Shown here: positions 34,675 to 43,620 of the stretch, one piece after another | Layout of the letters: every line of letters starts with the position of its first letter | How positions within the stretch are numbered: the stretch's first letter is position 1 | NCBI RefSeq assembly: GCF_000384035.1 | Contig: NZ_KB913024.1 | Coordinates: 1,565,655 to 1,629,654, forward strand | DNA from: Actinopolyspora mortivallis DSM 44261 | Lineage (GTDB): Bacteria; Actinomycetota; Actinomycetes; Mycobacteriales; Pseudonocardiaceae | DNA length: 64,000 nt | Reading direction: 5' to 3' | Notes under the pieces: generated by a model | What the model was told of the DNA's origin: nothing | Databases searched by the model: none | The model's input: the letters and a program-made list of their open reading frames with translations, nothing else | Made by a program: the position numbers and the translations under genes

Positions 34675-35652
34675 ATGCGTGCACGTTCCGGACGGGTCGC
34701 CGTGGCACTCGGGGCGGCCCTGACCGTACTGTTGTGGGCCGCCCCCGCTTCGGCGGCCGACTATCCGATGCCGGGAGCGGTGTCCGGGGACCTGGCCGCC
34801 CACGATCCCTCCATGCTGTCCCGGGACTCCGGTTACCTGTTGATGTCGACCGGTGGCGGCATCGAGACGCGCACCTCGACCGACCGCGTTCGTTTCGAAC
34901 GCGACGGTGACGCCTTCGCCGAGGTCCCCGACTGGGTGTACGACTACAACTCCTCCGGGGATATCTGGGCCCCGGACATCTCCTTCCACAACGGAAGGTA
35001 CTGGCTGTACTACGCCGCCTCCACCTTCGGCACGAACGACTCCGCGATCGGACTGGCGACCAGCACCTCCGGGGACCCCGGAACCTGGCGGGACCAGGGC
35101 ATCGTGTACGCCACGGACAGCGGCGACGACCACAACGCCATCGACCCGAACCTGCTGGTCGACGCCTCCGGGCGCTGGTGGCTGTCCTTCGGCTCCTTCT
35201 GGAGCGGGATCCGCATGATCAGAATCGATCCGGACACCGGGCACAGACACGACGGTGACCGTACGCTGTACCACCTGGCCAACGGTCCGGCCGGATCCGA
35301 CGCCGTGGAGGCTCCCGCGATCATCCGGCACGGTGACTACTACTACCTGTTCGTCTCGTTCGGACAGTGCTGTCAGGGCACTGACAGCACCTACCGCGTC
35401 ATGGTGGGCCGGTCAACCAGCCCCACCGGTCCCTACACCGACCGCTCGGGAACGCCGATGCTGCGCAACGGGGGAACGGAGATTCTGGCCAGCCACGACA
35501 ACGTCATCGGACCCGGTGGGCAGAGCATCCTCCGCGACGGGGACGAGCGACTGCTGGTCTACCACTACTACGACGCCGACGCCGACGGCGCGCACACGTT
35601 GGGGATCAACCTGCTGGAATGGGACCAGCAGGGATGGCCGCGAGTGGTGTGA
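34675..35652 (+). CDS. Secreted GH43 arabinan endo-1,5-alpha-L-arabinosidase
   Basis: 325 residues from the ATG at 34675; in-frame GTGs at 34657 and 34663 are possible earlier starts. Signal peptide with core VAVALGAALTVLLWAAPASA. GH43 five-blade propeller catalytic residues: Asp in LAAHDPSMLS (base), Asp in AIDPNLLVDASGRWW (pKa modulator) and Glu in AVEAPAIIRHGDYYYLF (acid). QCCQGTDSTYRVMVGRS is typical of endo-arabinanases. It degrades plant arabinan outside the cell. The upstream repeat cluster suggests induction by sugar. Confidence 0.93.
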   Translation: MRARSGRVAVALGAALTVLLWAAPASAADYPMPGAVSGDLAAHDPSMLSRDSGYLLMSTGGGIETRTSTDRVRFERDGDAFAEVPDWVYDYNSSGDIWAPDISFHNGRYWLYYAASTFGTNDSAIGLATSTSGDPGTWRDQGIVYATDSGDDHNAIDPNLLVDASGRWWLSFGSFWSGIRMIRIDPDTGHRHDGDRTLYHLANGPAGSDAVEAPAIIRHGDYYYLFVSFGQCCQGTDSTYRVMVGRSTSPTGPYTDRSGTPMLRNGGTEILASHDNVIGPGGQSILRDGDERLLVYHYYDADADGAHTLGINLLEWDQQGWPRVV

Positions 35653-35663
35653 CCGGCTCGGCG

Positions 35664-35699
35664 GGGCCGTGTCCGACGTGTCCGCGCCGGACACGGCCC
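35664..35699. terminator. Perfect 12-bp hairpin between convergent GH43 and BCCT genes
   Basis: GGGCCGTGTCCG (35664-35675) pairs perfectly with 35688-35699 around 12 bases. It sits in the 52-base gap between the two stops. Confidence 0.8.
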
Positions 35700-35704
35700 G
35701 GTCC

Positions 35705-37357
35705 TCAGTGCTCGCGCCGTTCGTGTCGTCCCGGTCCGGAGCCCTCCTCGCCTTCGGCGCGTTGCCGGACCGAGTGTCGGACCGTGGCCTCACGCAGGCC
35801 GGTCAACGGACTCGGCTCCTGCGGTCGGAGCATGGGGCGTTCGTTGCTGAGCCCCTTGCTCAGCCCCAGACACATGATCAGCAGCACGATGCAGAACGGC
35901 AACCCCGCGACGAGGGAGGCGGTCTGCAGCGCGCTCAGCGCGTTCTCGCCGCTGACCGCCCCGGCCGCCAGCAGCACGGCGGCGATCACACCCTCCAACA
36001 CGGCCCAGAACATTCGCTGCTGCCACCGCGGATGGGGGTCACCACCGTTGGTGAGGATGTCGACCACCAACGATCCGGAGTCCGAGGAGGTGGCGAAGAA
36101 CAACACCACCACCACGATCGCCACCACCGAGGCGATCACACTCACGAACTGGACCACCGGCAGCTGGTTGAACAGCACGAACATGGCCGTTTCGGAACTG
36201 GCGTCCCCGAGCGGGTTGTTCGGGTTGGTCCGCAGACGCTGCAAGGCGGCGTCGCCGAACACCGTCAGCCACACCATCGAGGCCCCCACCGGGGCGAACA
36301 GCGCTCCGCCGATGAACTGCCGGATGGTTCTGCCGTAGGAGATGCGGGCCAGGAACATCCCGACGAACGGGGACCAGGAGATCCACCAGCCCCAGTAGAA
36401 CAGCGTCCAGTCCGCCTGCCACTGCTGGGCCTGCTGGTTGCCCGGATAGGTCTCGAAACTCGTCAGCGGCAGGTTCTGCAGGTACGTCCCGATGTTGGTG
36501 GCCAGGGCGTTGACGATGTCCCGGGAGGAGGCGACCACGAACACGAAGACCATCAGGGCGAAGGCCAGCCAGAGGTTGACCAGGGAGAGGTTGCGGATGC
36601 CCCGGTCGATGCCGAGCATCACCGACACGACCGCGATGGCCGTGATGGCCAGGATCACGATCACCTGTAGCCCGGCGGTGTTCTCGATGCCGAACAGGGT
36701 CTCCAATCCGGCTCCCACCTGCTGGCCACCGATGCCCAGCGAGGTACCGAGCCCGAACAGGGTGCCGAAAACCGCCAGGATGTCGATCAGGTGTCCGACC
36801 CAGCCGTATATGTGGTTGCCGATCAGAGGATAGAAGGCGGCGGCGGGACGCAGCGGCAGTCCCTTGCGGAAGGCGAAGTACCCCAGGGACAGCCCGAGCA
36901 CGATGTAGATCGCCCACGGATGCAGTCCCCAGTGGAAGAAGGTGAGGTTCATCGCCTCGGCGACGTCCTCCTGGGTACCTCCCGTTCCGGTGGGGGGACT
37001 CAGGTAATGCGAAACGGGTTCACTGACGGCGTAGTAGACCAGTCCGATTCCCATTCCCGCCGTGAACAGCATGGCGAACCAGGGCATGCGGCCGTACTCG
37101 GGACGTGAGTCGGGAGGTCCCAGACGTATGTTCCCGAAACGGCTCAACATGATCACCACGACGAAGACGAGGAAGAACGTGGCGGCCAGGATGTAGAGCC
37201 AGCCGAAGTTCGTGGTGATGAAGCCGTTGACCGTCCCGGCAACGGTCGCGACGTTGGACGGAGCCAGCACCCCCCAGAGGACGAAGGCCACCGCTATGAT
37301 CCCCGAGATGATGAACACCGGGGGGTTCGTGTGGGTTCTGACGTATTCTCGAATCAC
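35705..37357 (-). CDS. BCCT-family betaine/choline transporter
   Basis: 550 residues from the GTG at 37357; its ribosome site is weak (GGGGATGG). Twelve membrane segments. The family signatures are clear: MLFTAGMGIGLVYYAVSEP (sodium/substrate glycine stretch), FFHWGLHPWAIY (aromatic betaine cage) and WGWWISWSPFVGMFLARISY followed by GRTIRQF. GMGIG is the form seen in sodium-coupled betaine carriers such as BetP. The C-terminal tail is charged (RQRAEGEEGSGPGRHERR), as in osmosensing members. It imports compatible solutes during salt stress. Confidence 0.93.
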   Translation of the reverse strand: MIREYVRTHTNPPVFIISGIIAVAFVLWGVLAPSNVATVAGTVNGFITTNFGWLYILAATFFLVFVVVIMLSRFGNIRLGPPDSRPEYGRMPWFAMLFTAGMGIGLVYYAVSEPVSHYLSPPTGTGGTQEDVAEAMNLTFFHWGLHPWAIYIVLGLSLGYFAFRKGLPLRPAAAFYPLIGNHIYGWVGHLIDILAVFGTLFGLGTSLGIGGQQVGAGLETLFGIENTAGLQVIVILAITAIAVVSVMLGIDRGIRNLSLVNLWLAFALMVFVFVVASSRDIVNALATNIGTYLQNLPLTSFETYPGNQQAQQWQADWTLFYWGWWISWSPFVGMFLARISYGRTIRQFIGGALFAPVGASMVWLTVFGDAALQRLRTNPNNPLGDASSETAMFVLFNQLPVVQFVSVIASVVAIVVVVLFFATSSDSGSLVVDILTNGGDPHPRWQQRMFWAVLEGVIAAVLLAAGAVSGENALSALQTASLVAGLPFCIVLLIMCLGLSKGLSNERPMLRPQEPSPLTGLREATVRHSVRQRAEGEEGSGPGRHERREH

Positions 37358-37548
37358 TGTTGATCACCATCCCCGAGCGGCCGCGGGGCACCTGTGGCGC
37401 GGGACCGAGGGACTCGGTCCGGAACCATCGTCCTTCATTCGACCGTGTCGTGCAGGACAGTGGGACCGGAGGGCCGTCGGTCGCGGCGGCCGTGGTGGAC
37501 CGAGCGGTAGCCTGCCGGTGGTTCCCGAACAGTTCGGAAGGAAGTGAC

Positions 37549-38010
37549 ATGGTGGAACCGACCGCGAGCGCCCGGCTGGAACTGCCGATCCCGGCGGAAC
37601 GGGCCTACCGGATGGTGACCGACCTCGACACGCTGGCCACCGTGTCCGCCGAGGTGCACGCCTGTGAGTGGTTGGACGAGCCGCCGCCCCGCCCCGGAGT
37701 CAGGTTCCGTGGGTTCAACCGCAACGGTGACAGGTCGTGGTCGACGGTGGCCACCGTGCGGGTGGCGGATCCGGAAAGGTGTTTCGCTTTCGACGTCGAC
37801 GACGGGGACACGCCCGTCTCGCACTGGCGGTACGAGATACACCCCACCGACACCGGGTGCGTGGTGGTCGAGAGCACCTGGGACCGGCGTCCCGAGTGGT
37901 ACACCCCCGTGAGCGCGGAAACCACCGGGGAACCGGAACGCGGGGCGGCGAACCAGCGCAACATCGAGCGAACCCTGCGGGCGCTGCGTGCGTTCTCCGA
38001 ACGGGAGTGA
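37549..38010 (+). CDS. SRPBCC-fold (START-like) protein
   Basis: 153 residues. The ATG at 37549 follows GGAAGGAAGTGAC. SRPBCC pattern: ASARLELPIPAERAYRMVTD, RFRGFNRNGDRSWSTVATVR, FDVDDGDTPVSHWRYEI, GCVVVESTWD and a long C-terminal helix NIERTLRALRAFSERE. It has a hydrophobic pocket fold used for lipid or aromatic ligands. Ligand unknown. Divergent from the BCCT carrier. Confidence 0.85.
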   Translation: MVEPTASARLELPIPAERAYRMVTDLDTLATVSAEVHACEWLDEPPPRPGVRFRGFNRNGDRSWSTVATVRVADPERCFAFDVDDGDTPVSHWRYEIHPTDTGCVVVESTWDRRPEWYTPVSAETTGEPERGAANQRNIERTLRALRAFSERE

Positions 38011-38330
38011 GCCGTCCGCCGACGGACGAGGTGTGAAAAGCCGAGGTGTTTTCCGTGGACACGGTTTTTCCGTCGGGAACGGCTCGTTCTCGGGGATGGA
38101 CGGTCCGCGGAGTCCGGCGACAGTCGGGGTGGACGGCCACCGCGCCGAAGCGTGTGGGCGAGTGCGTACGATCTTGACTGCGGCGCTCCCACCGGACAGG
38201 AGTCGTGCCGGGCCGTTCTTCCCCGCCCGCGCGGAGGAGCGGAGTCTGCTGTGGGCGCTGGCCCCGGCGGGATGTCGCCTTCGTGGCCGTCATCGCGCAT
38301 GATGCCCGCACGTTCGTTCACGAGGAACGC
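38011..38330. other. Gap upstream of the conservon
   Basis: 320 bases. It must carry the cvnA promoter. I see no convincing repeat, hairpin or -35/-10 pair. Confidence 0.4.
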
Positions 38331-39641
38331 ATGACACAACAACACCCAATGTTTCCGAGCCCCCAGCGTGCCGCCAGGGGGGCGGTGGTTCGTTCGGCCG
38401 TAGGCGCAGGCCTGGCCGCGCTGGTGGTGACCGGGGCGGTCACCGTACTGCGCCAGCGTAACCGCATCGCGGAGCTGCTCAGACAGCTCGACAACCACGA
38501 AGCCGAGCTCGAACACCTGCGGACCAAACGGCTGCCCGCCCTGGCCGAGTCCCTCAACGGGGGGACACACGTCCGTGTTCCCGGGCCGCTGGGCGGTGGT
38601 GACGAGAACGGTGCCGCGGAGTCGTTGGAGGCGCTCGTGGGCGGCATCGAGGAAGTGGTGCGGCTGACCAGGGAGCACGTCGAACAGGCTTCGCGGAGGA
38701 CCCTCACCGGGGTGCTGGACACCGTGCGCGGACTCGCCGCCGAGCAGCACATGGCGGTCTCGGAGATGCAGCACCGCCACGACGACGCGGACGTGCTCGC
38801 CGACCTGTACACCATCGACCACGCGGGATCCCAACTGAGCAGGAGATTACGCGGGTTCGCCGTGCTGTTCGGGGCGTGGATCGGACAGCAGCGTTCGGCG
38901 ACCCTGCTCCAGGAGGTACTGCGCGGGGCCCAGTCGCAGATCAGGGACTACCAACGCGTCACGGTCAGTCCGCACTGTCCGCGGTCGCTGGGCTGTGGTC
39001 CCGAGGAACTCGGGGTGGTCACCCGCGCGGTGGAACCGCTGGTGCTCGTGGTCGCCGAGCTGTTGGACAACGCCACGCGCTACTCGCCGCCCTACGCGCA
39101 GGTGTGGGTGGGGGTGCAGCCCGCGCACAACGGGGTCGCCGTGACGGTCGAGGACGCCGGGGTGGGGATGCCGCTGGAGGAACAGCGTCGTGCGGCCCGA
39201 CTGCTGTCGAACGAGCGGGTTCCCCTGGACGAGATCGGTGACCCGCCCCGGGTGGGGTTCGCGGTGATCGGGCTGCTGGCCGCCCGGTACGGCCTGCGGG
39301 TGTCCGTGGACTCCCCCTCCAGCTACGGCGGGGTGCGTGCGGTCGTCTTCGTTCCCAACGAACTACTCACCCGCCTGGACTCCGAGGAGTCCGAGCCGGA
39401 GGAGACCCGGCAACCGGCGAGCACGGTGACGGCCTCCGGAGCGGGGAGCAACGGGACGGAAACGACCTCCAGTGGTCTGCCGAAGCGCGGTGGGCGGAAG
39501 CGGAACGCCGCCGCGAGACCGGCGCCGGCGGCTGCCCCGGACAGTTCCGGCAGCGCCGTGGGACTGGCCGCCTGGCAGCAGGCCACCGAAGCGAACAGCC
39601 CCGGCCGGGGGAACGACGACGGGGAGGACGGCGAAGCATGA
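38331..39641 (+). CDS. cvnA: CvnA-like sensor/ATP-binding protein of a conservon
   Basis: 436 residues. The ATG at 38331 follows ACGAGGAACGC. One N-terminal membrane segment (AVGAGLAALVVTGAVTVLRQ) and a coiled-coil ELLRQLDNHEAELEHLRTKR. A helical dimer domain with DADVLADLYTIDHAGSQLSR replaces the usual His-box. A GHKL ATPase domain has N-box AELLDNATRYSPP and G1-box VEDAGVGMP. The C-terminus is a disordered Ser/Thr/Gly-rich tail. CvnA proteins resemble histidine kinases and scaffold the CvnB-C-D signalling complex at the membrane. It overlaps cvnB by 4 bases. Confidence 0.92.
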   Translation: MTQQHPMFPSPQRAARGAVVRSAVGAGLAALVVTGAVTVLRQRNRIAELLRQLDNHEAELEHLRTKRLPALAESLNGGTHVRVPGPLGGGDENGAAESLEALVGGIEEVVRLTREHVEQASRRTLTGVLDTVRGLAAEQHMAVSEMQHRHDDADVLADLYTIDHAGSQLSRRLRGFAVLFGAWIGQQRSATLLQEVLRGAQSQIRDYQRVTVSPHCPRSLGCGPEELGVVTRAVEPLVLVVAELLDNATRYSPPYAQVWVGVQPAHNGVAVTVEDAGVGMPLEEQRRAARLLSNERVPLDEIGDPPRVGFAVIGLLAARYGLRVSVDSPSSYGGVRAVVFVPNELLTRLDSEESEPEETRQPASTVTASGAGSNGTETTSSGLPKRGGRKRNAAARPAPAAAPDSSGSAVGLAAWQQATEANSPGRGNDDGEDGEA

Positions 39642-40063
39642 ACACGAACACGGTTCGGCGGCCTGAACTGCGGTGGATGCTCGACGACGTGCTGCTGCCG
39701 GAGGTGCGCAGCGCAGTGGTGCTGGCCCGGGACGGACTGGTCATCACGGCGACCGGTGAGATCGACGAGGCGGACGCGGACCGGTTCGCCGCCTGCCTGG
39801 CCTCGTTACGCGCCGCTTCGGCCGCCTCCGCGGAGTTCTGCACGGACGGTTCCACCTCCGAGTCAGCGTGGAACCAGACCCTCGTGGAGCTGAGCACGGG
39901 ATACGTTTTCCTGATCGCCGCCGGTCCGCACGCCTACCTGGGTGTCTCCACGACCAAACAGGTGGACATGGGGCCGGCCACTCAGCGCTTCCACGCGGTG
40001 GTGCAGAAACTGGGCGCCGAACTCGGAACGATTCCCAGGTCCGGGGACAGTGAACGCTCATGA
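39638..40063 (+). CDS. cvnB: CvnB-like roadblock/LC7 protein
   Basis: 141 residues, ATGA overlap with cvnA. Roadblock/LC7 fold: LRWMLDDVLLPEVRSAVVLA, RDGLVITATGEIDEADADRF, AAGPHAYLGVSTTKQVDMGP. These proteins act as regulators of small Ras-like GTPases, here CvnD. The C-terminus TIPRSGDSERS is polar and short. Confidence 0.92.
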   Translation: MNTNTVRRPELRWMLDDVLLPEVRSAVVLARDGLVITATGEIDEADADRFAACLASLRAASAASAEFCTDGSTSESAWNQTLVELSTGYVFLIAAGPHAYLGVSTTKQVDMGPATQRFHAVVQKLGAELGTIPRSGDSERS

Positions 40064-40419
40064 GCCCACCCCGGCGACGGGACCGGGAGGCGTTGGTACG
40101 CCCCTATCTGATCACCGGCGGCCGGGCTCACCCGACGGTGGGATCGCTCGGCATCACCACACTCGTGCGGGCGGCCCCGGAGACCGAGTCGCTCGGACTG
40201 GGGCCGGAACACCGACGTGTGGTGCGGCTGTGTTCCGGCGGAGCGCTCTCGGTCGCCGAAATCGCCGCCCGTCTCGAACTGCCCGCCAGCGTGACCAGAG
40301 TGATCGTGGCGGATCTGCTCGACGAGAACCGGTTGCAGGTCCTGTCCAGTGGACGCGAGCAGGCGCCGGACCGGGAACTGCTGCAGGAGGTGCTTGATGG
40401 GCTCAGAGCCCTCCGATGA
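40060..40419 (+). CDS. cvnC: CvnC-like DUF742 protein
   Basis: 119 residues, ATGA overlap with cvnB. DUF742 landmarks: LVRPYLITGGRAHP near residue 12 and a winged-helix-like LCSGGALSVAEIAARLELPA, SVTRVIVADLLDENRLQVL. It is a fixed partner in conservons and has no solved biochemical role. It overlaps cvnD by 23 bases. Confidence 0.92.
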   Translation: MSPPRRRDREALVRPYLITGGRAHPTVGSLGITTLVRAAPETESLGLGPEHRRVVRLCSGGALSVAEIAARLELPASVTRVIVADLLDENRLQVLSSGREQAPDRELLQEVLDGLRALR

Positions 40420-41002
40420 GGTGTACCTGGCCCCCACGGTCCGCACCGCCGTCAAGGTGCTGGTGCTGGGGCCCTTCGCGGTGGGCAAGAGCACCTTCGT
40501 CGGCACCCTGTCCGAGATCCCGCCGCTGTACACGGAGGAGACCATCACCCGGACGGGTGCCGTGGCCGACGATCCGCACGGGATCTCCGGAAAGACGACC
40601 ACCACCGTGGCGCTGGACTTCGGGCGTCGCACCCTCAACGACCGGCTCGTGCTCTACATGTTCGGCACCCCGGGACAGCGTCGTTTCCTGTCTCTGTGGG
40701 AGGACCTCGCCTACGGCTCCCTCGGGGCGCTCGTGCTGGCCGACATCGCCAGGATCGAGGAGTCCTTCGAGATCATAGGCGTCCTCGAGGAACGGGGACT
40801 GCCCTACGCGGTGGCCATCAACGACTTCCGCAACGCGGAGATGCCTCCCGACGAGGAACTACGCGAGGCTTTCGACCTCCTTCCGGAGGTTCCCCTCGTC
40901 ACCTGCGACGCTCGGGAGAGGGACTCGGCGGCGCGGGCGATGATCTCACTGGTCGAACACGTGCTTTCCGTTTGTCCACAACAGTCCCAGGAGTCCGCAT
41001 GA
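40397..41002 (+). CDS. cvnD: CvnD-like small GTPase of a conservon
   Basis: 201 residues from the ATG at 40397, behind GCAGGAGGTGCTTG. P-loop LVLGPFAVGKSTFVGTLSE, switch II MFGTPGQRR and base-recognition region AINDFRNAE (normally NKxD; here NDF). The family is Ras-like and signals with CvnB/CvnC. The gene overlaps cvnC by 23 bases and the P450 gene by an ATGA. Confidence 0.92.
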   Translation: MGSEPSDEVYLAPTVRTAVKVLVLGPFAVGKSTFVGTLSEIPPLYTEETITRTGAVADDPHGISGKTTTTVALDFGRRTLNDRLVLYMFGTPGQRRFLSLWEDLAYGSLGALVLADIARIEESFEIIGVLEERGLPYAVAINDFRNAEMPPDEELREAFDLLPEVPLVTCDARERDSAARAMISLVEHVLSVCPQQSQESA

Positions 41003-42375
41003 CCCGATCTGACGACTCCGCCGCACCGGTGTGTCCGATGCGGCGAACTCCGCTGCACGACCGTACTTTCGCCGACGACCCGGACGGGGTGTACGAGAGC
41101 CTGCGCGCCGAGGGGCCGCTGGCGGACGTGGAGCTGGCCCCCGGTGTTCCGGCGACGCTCGTGCTGGACTACGACACCGCGCTCTCCGTGCTGCGGGACC
41201 CGGCCCGTTTCCCCAAGGACTCCCGCGTGTGGCAACGGACCGTCCCCCAGGACAGCCCCGTGGTGGCGATGATGATGTACCGGGACAACGTGCTGTTCCA
41301 GGACGGTCCCGAGCACGACAGACTGCGTGAGGCGATCACCGACGCCCTGGGCAGGGTGGACTCCTTCACCCTGCGTCGGTACGTGCGTCAGAGTGCGGAG
41401 AGTCTTATCCGGGACTTCGCCCCGAAGGGTGAGGCCGACCTGCTCAACGACTACGCGCGGATACTCCCGTTGCTGGTGCTGACCAAGCTCTTCGGCAGCC
41501 CTCCCGAGATCACCTCGCGCATGGTCGACGCGATCACGGCGCTGTGGGACGGGGTGGACACCGAACAGGCCAACCTGGAACTGGGGAGCTGCGTCGCCGA
41601 GGTGGTGGCGCTGCGCCGCGAACACCCCGCGGCGGACGTGACCACGTGGCTGTTGGAGCACGAGGCGGGACTGGACGACGAGGAGATGATCCAGCAGCTC
41701 GTGGTGCTCATGGGCGCCGGGGCCGAACCGATGCAGAACCTGGTGGCCAACGCGCTGCGGCTGTGGCTGTCCGACGAACGGTTCGCCGGCAACCTCTCGG
41801 GCGGCAGACTGCCGGTGGAGGACGCCATCGACGAGGTGCTGTGGCAGCAGCCCCCGCTGGCCAACTACGCCATCACCTTCCCACCCCAGGACGTGGAGCT
41901 GGCGGGACGGGTGTTGCCGGCGCACCGGCCCGTGGTGATCGGGATCGCCGCCGCGAACAACGATCCGGCGCTGTGCTCGGCGCGGCGGGACGGCAACCGG
42001 GCCCATCTCGCGTGGAGCGCGGGGGCGCACACCTGTCCGGCCCGTGGGACCGCCCGCATGATCGCCTCTGTCGCGATGGAGACGGTTTTGGATACCTTGC
42101 CCGATATGGACCTGGCCGTGCCCGTGGAGCGGCTGGAGTGGAGAACGGGCCCGTTCCATCGAGCTCTGACCGCGCTTCCGGTGCACTTTCCGCCGGTCCC
42201 GGTACCCGACCGTGACGAGGAAGCGACTGGAGGCAGTGACTCGTGGAGCACTCTTCCTGCCCGTACACAATGGACCCGACAGGGCGTGACGTCCACGCGG
42301 AGGCGACGTTCCTCCGCGAACGTGGACCGGCTGCCCGGGTGGAACTCCCTGGTGGAGTGGTTGCGTGGGCGGTGA
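40999..42375 (+). CDS. Conservon P450 of CYP157 type lacking the ExxR motif
   Basis: 458 residues. The ATG at 40999 overlaps cvnD by 4 bases. I-helix region VVLMGAGAEPMQNLVANAL, heme loop WSAGAHTCPARG with the Cys ligand at 346. The K-helix motif, almost universal as ExxR, is Glu279-Val-Leu-Trp282 (DEVLWQQPP). CYP157 enzymes of streptomycete conservons are known to lack ExxR in this way. The last 44 residues overlap the next P450 gene by 133 bases and look non-conserved (Arg/Ser-rich), so the original stop may have been lost. Its redox role in the conservon is unknown. Confidence 0.88.
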   Translation: MTRSDDSAAPVCPMRRTPLHDRTFADDPDGVYESLRAEGPLADVELAPGVPATLVLDYDTALSVLRDPARFPKDSRVWQRTVPQDSPVVAMMMYRDNVLFQDGPEHDRLREAITDALGRVDSFTLRRYVRQSAESLIRDFAPKGEADLLNDYARILPLLVLTKLFGSPPEITSRMVDAITALWDGVDTEQANLELGSCVAEVVALRREHPAADVTTWLLEHEAGLDDEEMIQQLVVLMGAGAEPMQNLVANALRLWLSDERFAGNLSGGRLPVEDAIDEVLWQQPPLANYAITFPPQDVELAGRVLPAHRPVVIGIAAANNDPALCSARRDGNRAHLAWSAGAHTCPARGTARMIASVAMETVLDTLPDMDLAVPVERLEWRTGPFHRALTALPVHFPPVPVPDRDEEATGGSDSWSTLPARTQWTRQGVTSTRRRRSSANVDRLPGWNSLVEWLRGR

Positions 42376-43475
42376 CCGACCACCGTCGATTACGTGAGCT
42401 GCTCTCCGACAGCAGAGTGTCCAAGGACCCCACCCAGCACTGGCCGAGTTGGATCGACGGCTCGATCCCCCAGGACTGGGCGTTGGCCGGCTGGGTGGGG
42501 GTGCGCAACATGTTCACCGCGCACGGCCAGCGGCACCGCCGACTCCGCTCGCTGGTCTCCTCCGCCTTCACCCCACGCCGAGTGACCGCGTTGTACCCCG
42601 ACGTCCGGGAGATCACCGAGGAGCTGCTCGACGAGCTGGCCGACATCCCGCCCGGTGCCGAGGTGGACTTGCGGGAGAACTTCGCCTATCCGTTACCGAT
42701 CTCGGTGATCTGCCGGCTGTTCGGGGTTCCCGACCGGATGCGTCCGGGATTGCGGCGGGTCGTCGACGGCGTCTTCGACACCTCGGCCACCCCGGAACAG
42801 GTGCGGGCCACCCAGCACGAACTGTACGAACTGCTCGGTGAACTCGTGGCCGACAAACGCGCGGCACCCGCCGACGACCTGACCAGCGTCCTGCTGGCCG
42901 CCCGCGACGAGCAGGACGGCAGGCTGGACGAGCGGGAACTGGTCGACACGTTGATCCTGCTCATCGGCGCGGGACACGAAACCACGGTCAACCTGCTCGA
43001 TCACGCCGTGGTCGCGTTGCTGAGCCATCCCGAGCAGCTGGAGCTCGTGCGAGCGGGGGAGTACTCCTGGGACCGGGTGGTCACCGAAACCCTGCGCTGG
43101 CAGCCCCCGCTGGCCAACGTGCCGCTGCGTTACGCGGTCGAGGACATCGAGCTCGACGACGGGGTGGTCATCGGACGGGGTGAACCCATCCTCGCCGGTT
43201 ACGCGGGCGCCTGCCGGGACCCACGGCGCTACGACAGTCCGGACTCCTTCGACATCACCCGAGACGACAACGATGACCACCTGGCCTTCGGCCACGGGGC
43301 GCACTACTGCCTCGGTGCCTCGCTGGCCCGGCTGGAAGCCAAGACCGCGCTGCCCGCCTTCTTCGCGCGTTTCCCCGAGGTCCGGCTGACGGTTCCCGCC
43401 GCGGAGATCCCTCCGGCGGGAGGGTTCATCGCGAACGGGCACCGGCGGCTTCCCGCCGTGTTACGGGAGGAGTGA
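42243..43475 (+). CDS. Conservon P450 of CYP154 type with canonical motifs
   Basis: 410 residues. The GTG at 42243 follows GGAGGCAGTGACTC. I-helix LILLIGAGHETTVNLLDHAV (acid-alcohol pair Glu-Thr), K-helix ETLR (282-285), heme loop AFGHGAHYCLGASLARLEA with Cys356. This matches actinomycete CYP154-type enzymes, which commonly sit next to CYP157 genes in conservons. It needs ferredoxin and reductase from elsewhere. No biosynthetic genes surround it, so the substrate is open. Confidence 0.88.
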   Translation: MEHSSCPYTMDPTGRDVHAEATFLRERGPAARVELPGGVVAWAVTDHRRLRELLSDSRVSKDPTQHWPSWIDGSIPQDWALAGWVGVRNMFTAHGQRHRRLRSLVSSAFTPRRVTALYPDVREITEELLDELADIPPGAEVDLRENFAYPLPISVICRLFGVPDRMRPGLRRVVDGVFDTSATPEQVRATQHELYELLGELVADKRAAPADDLTSVLLAARDEQDGRLDERELVDTLILLIGAGHETTVNLLDHAVVALLSHPEQLELVRAGEYSWDRVVTETLRWQPPLANVPLRYAVEDIELDDGVVIGRGEPILAGYAGACRDPRRYDSPDSFDITRDDNDDHLAFGHGAHYCLGASLARLEAKTALPAFFARFPEVRLTVPAAEIPPAGGFIANGHRRLPAVLREE

Positions 43476-43487
43476 ACCCACGAACAA

Positions 43488-43520
43488 CGTTCCCGTCCGC
43501 TCGTCGGGCTCGCGGGAACG
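43488..43520 (+). terminator. Hairpin after the conservon
   Basis: CGTTCCCG (43488-43495) pairs with CGGGAACG (43513-43520) over a 17-base loop, just after the second P450 stop codon. Confidence 0.5.
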
Positions 43521-43620
43521 ACGCGGTTCGCCGGTACGGAGTTCGGTGGAGATCCCTACGGCACCCGGCCCGTCACGGACTACCATCCGGCGGGCCGTAT
43601 CGACAGCGAGGGGAGCTTTC

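Noticed and set aside
40999-43475. The two P450 genes as part of a natural-product cluster
   Set aside because: They are preceded by the full cvnA-D set and lie in the known conservon order. No synthase or tailoring genes surround them.
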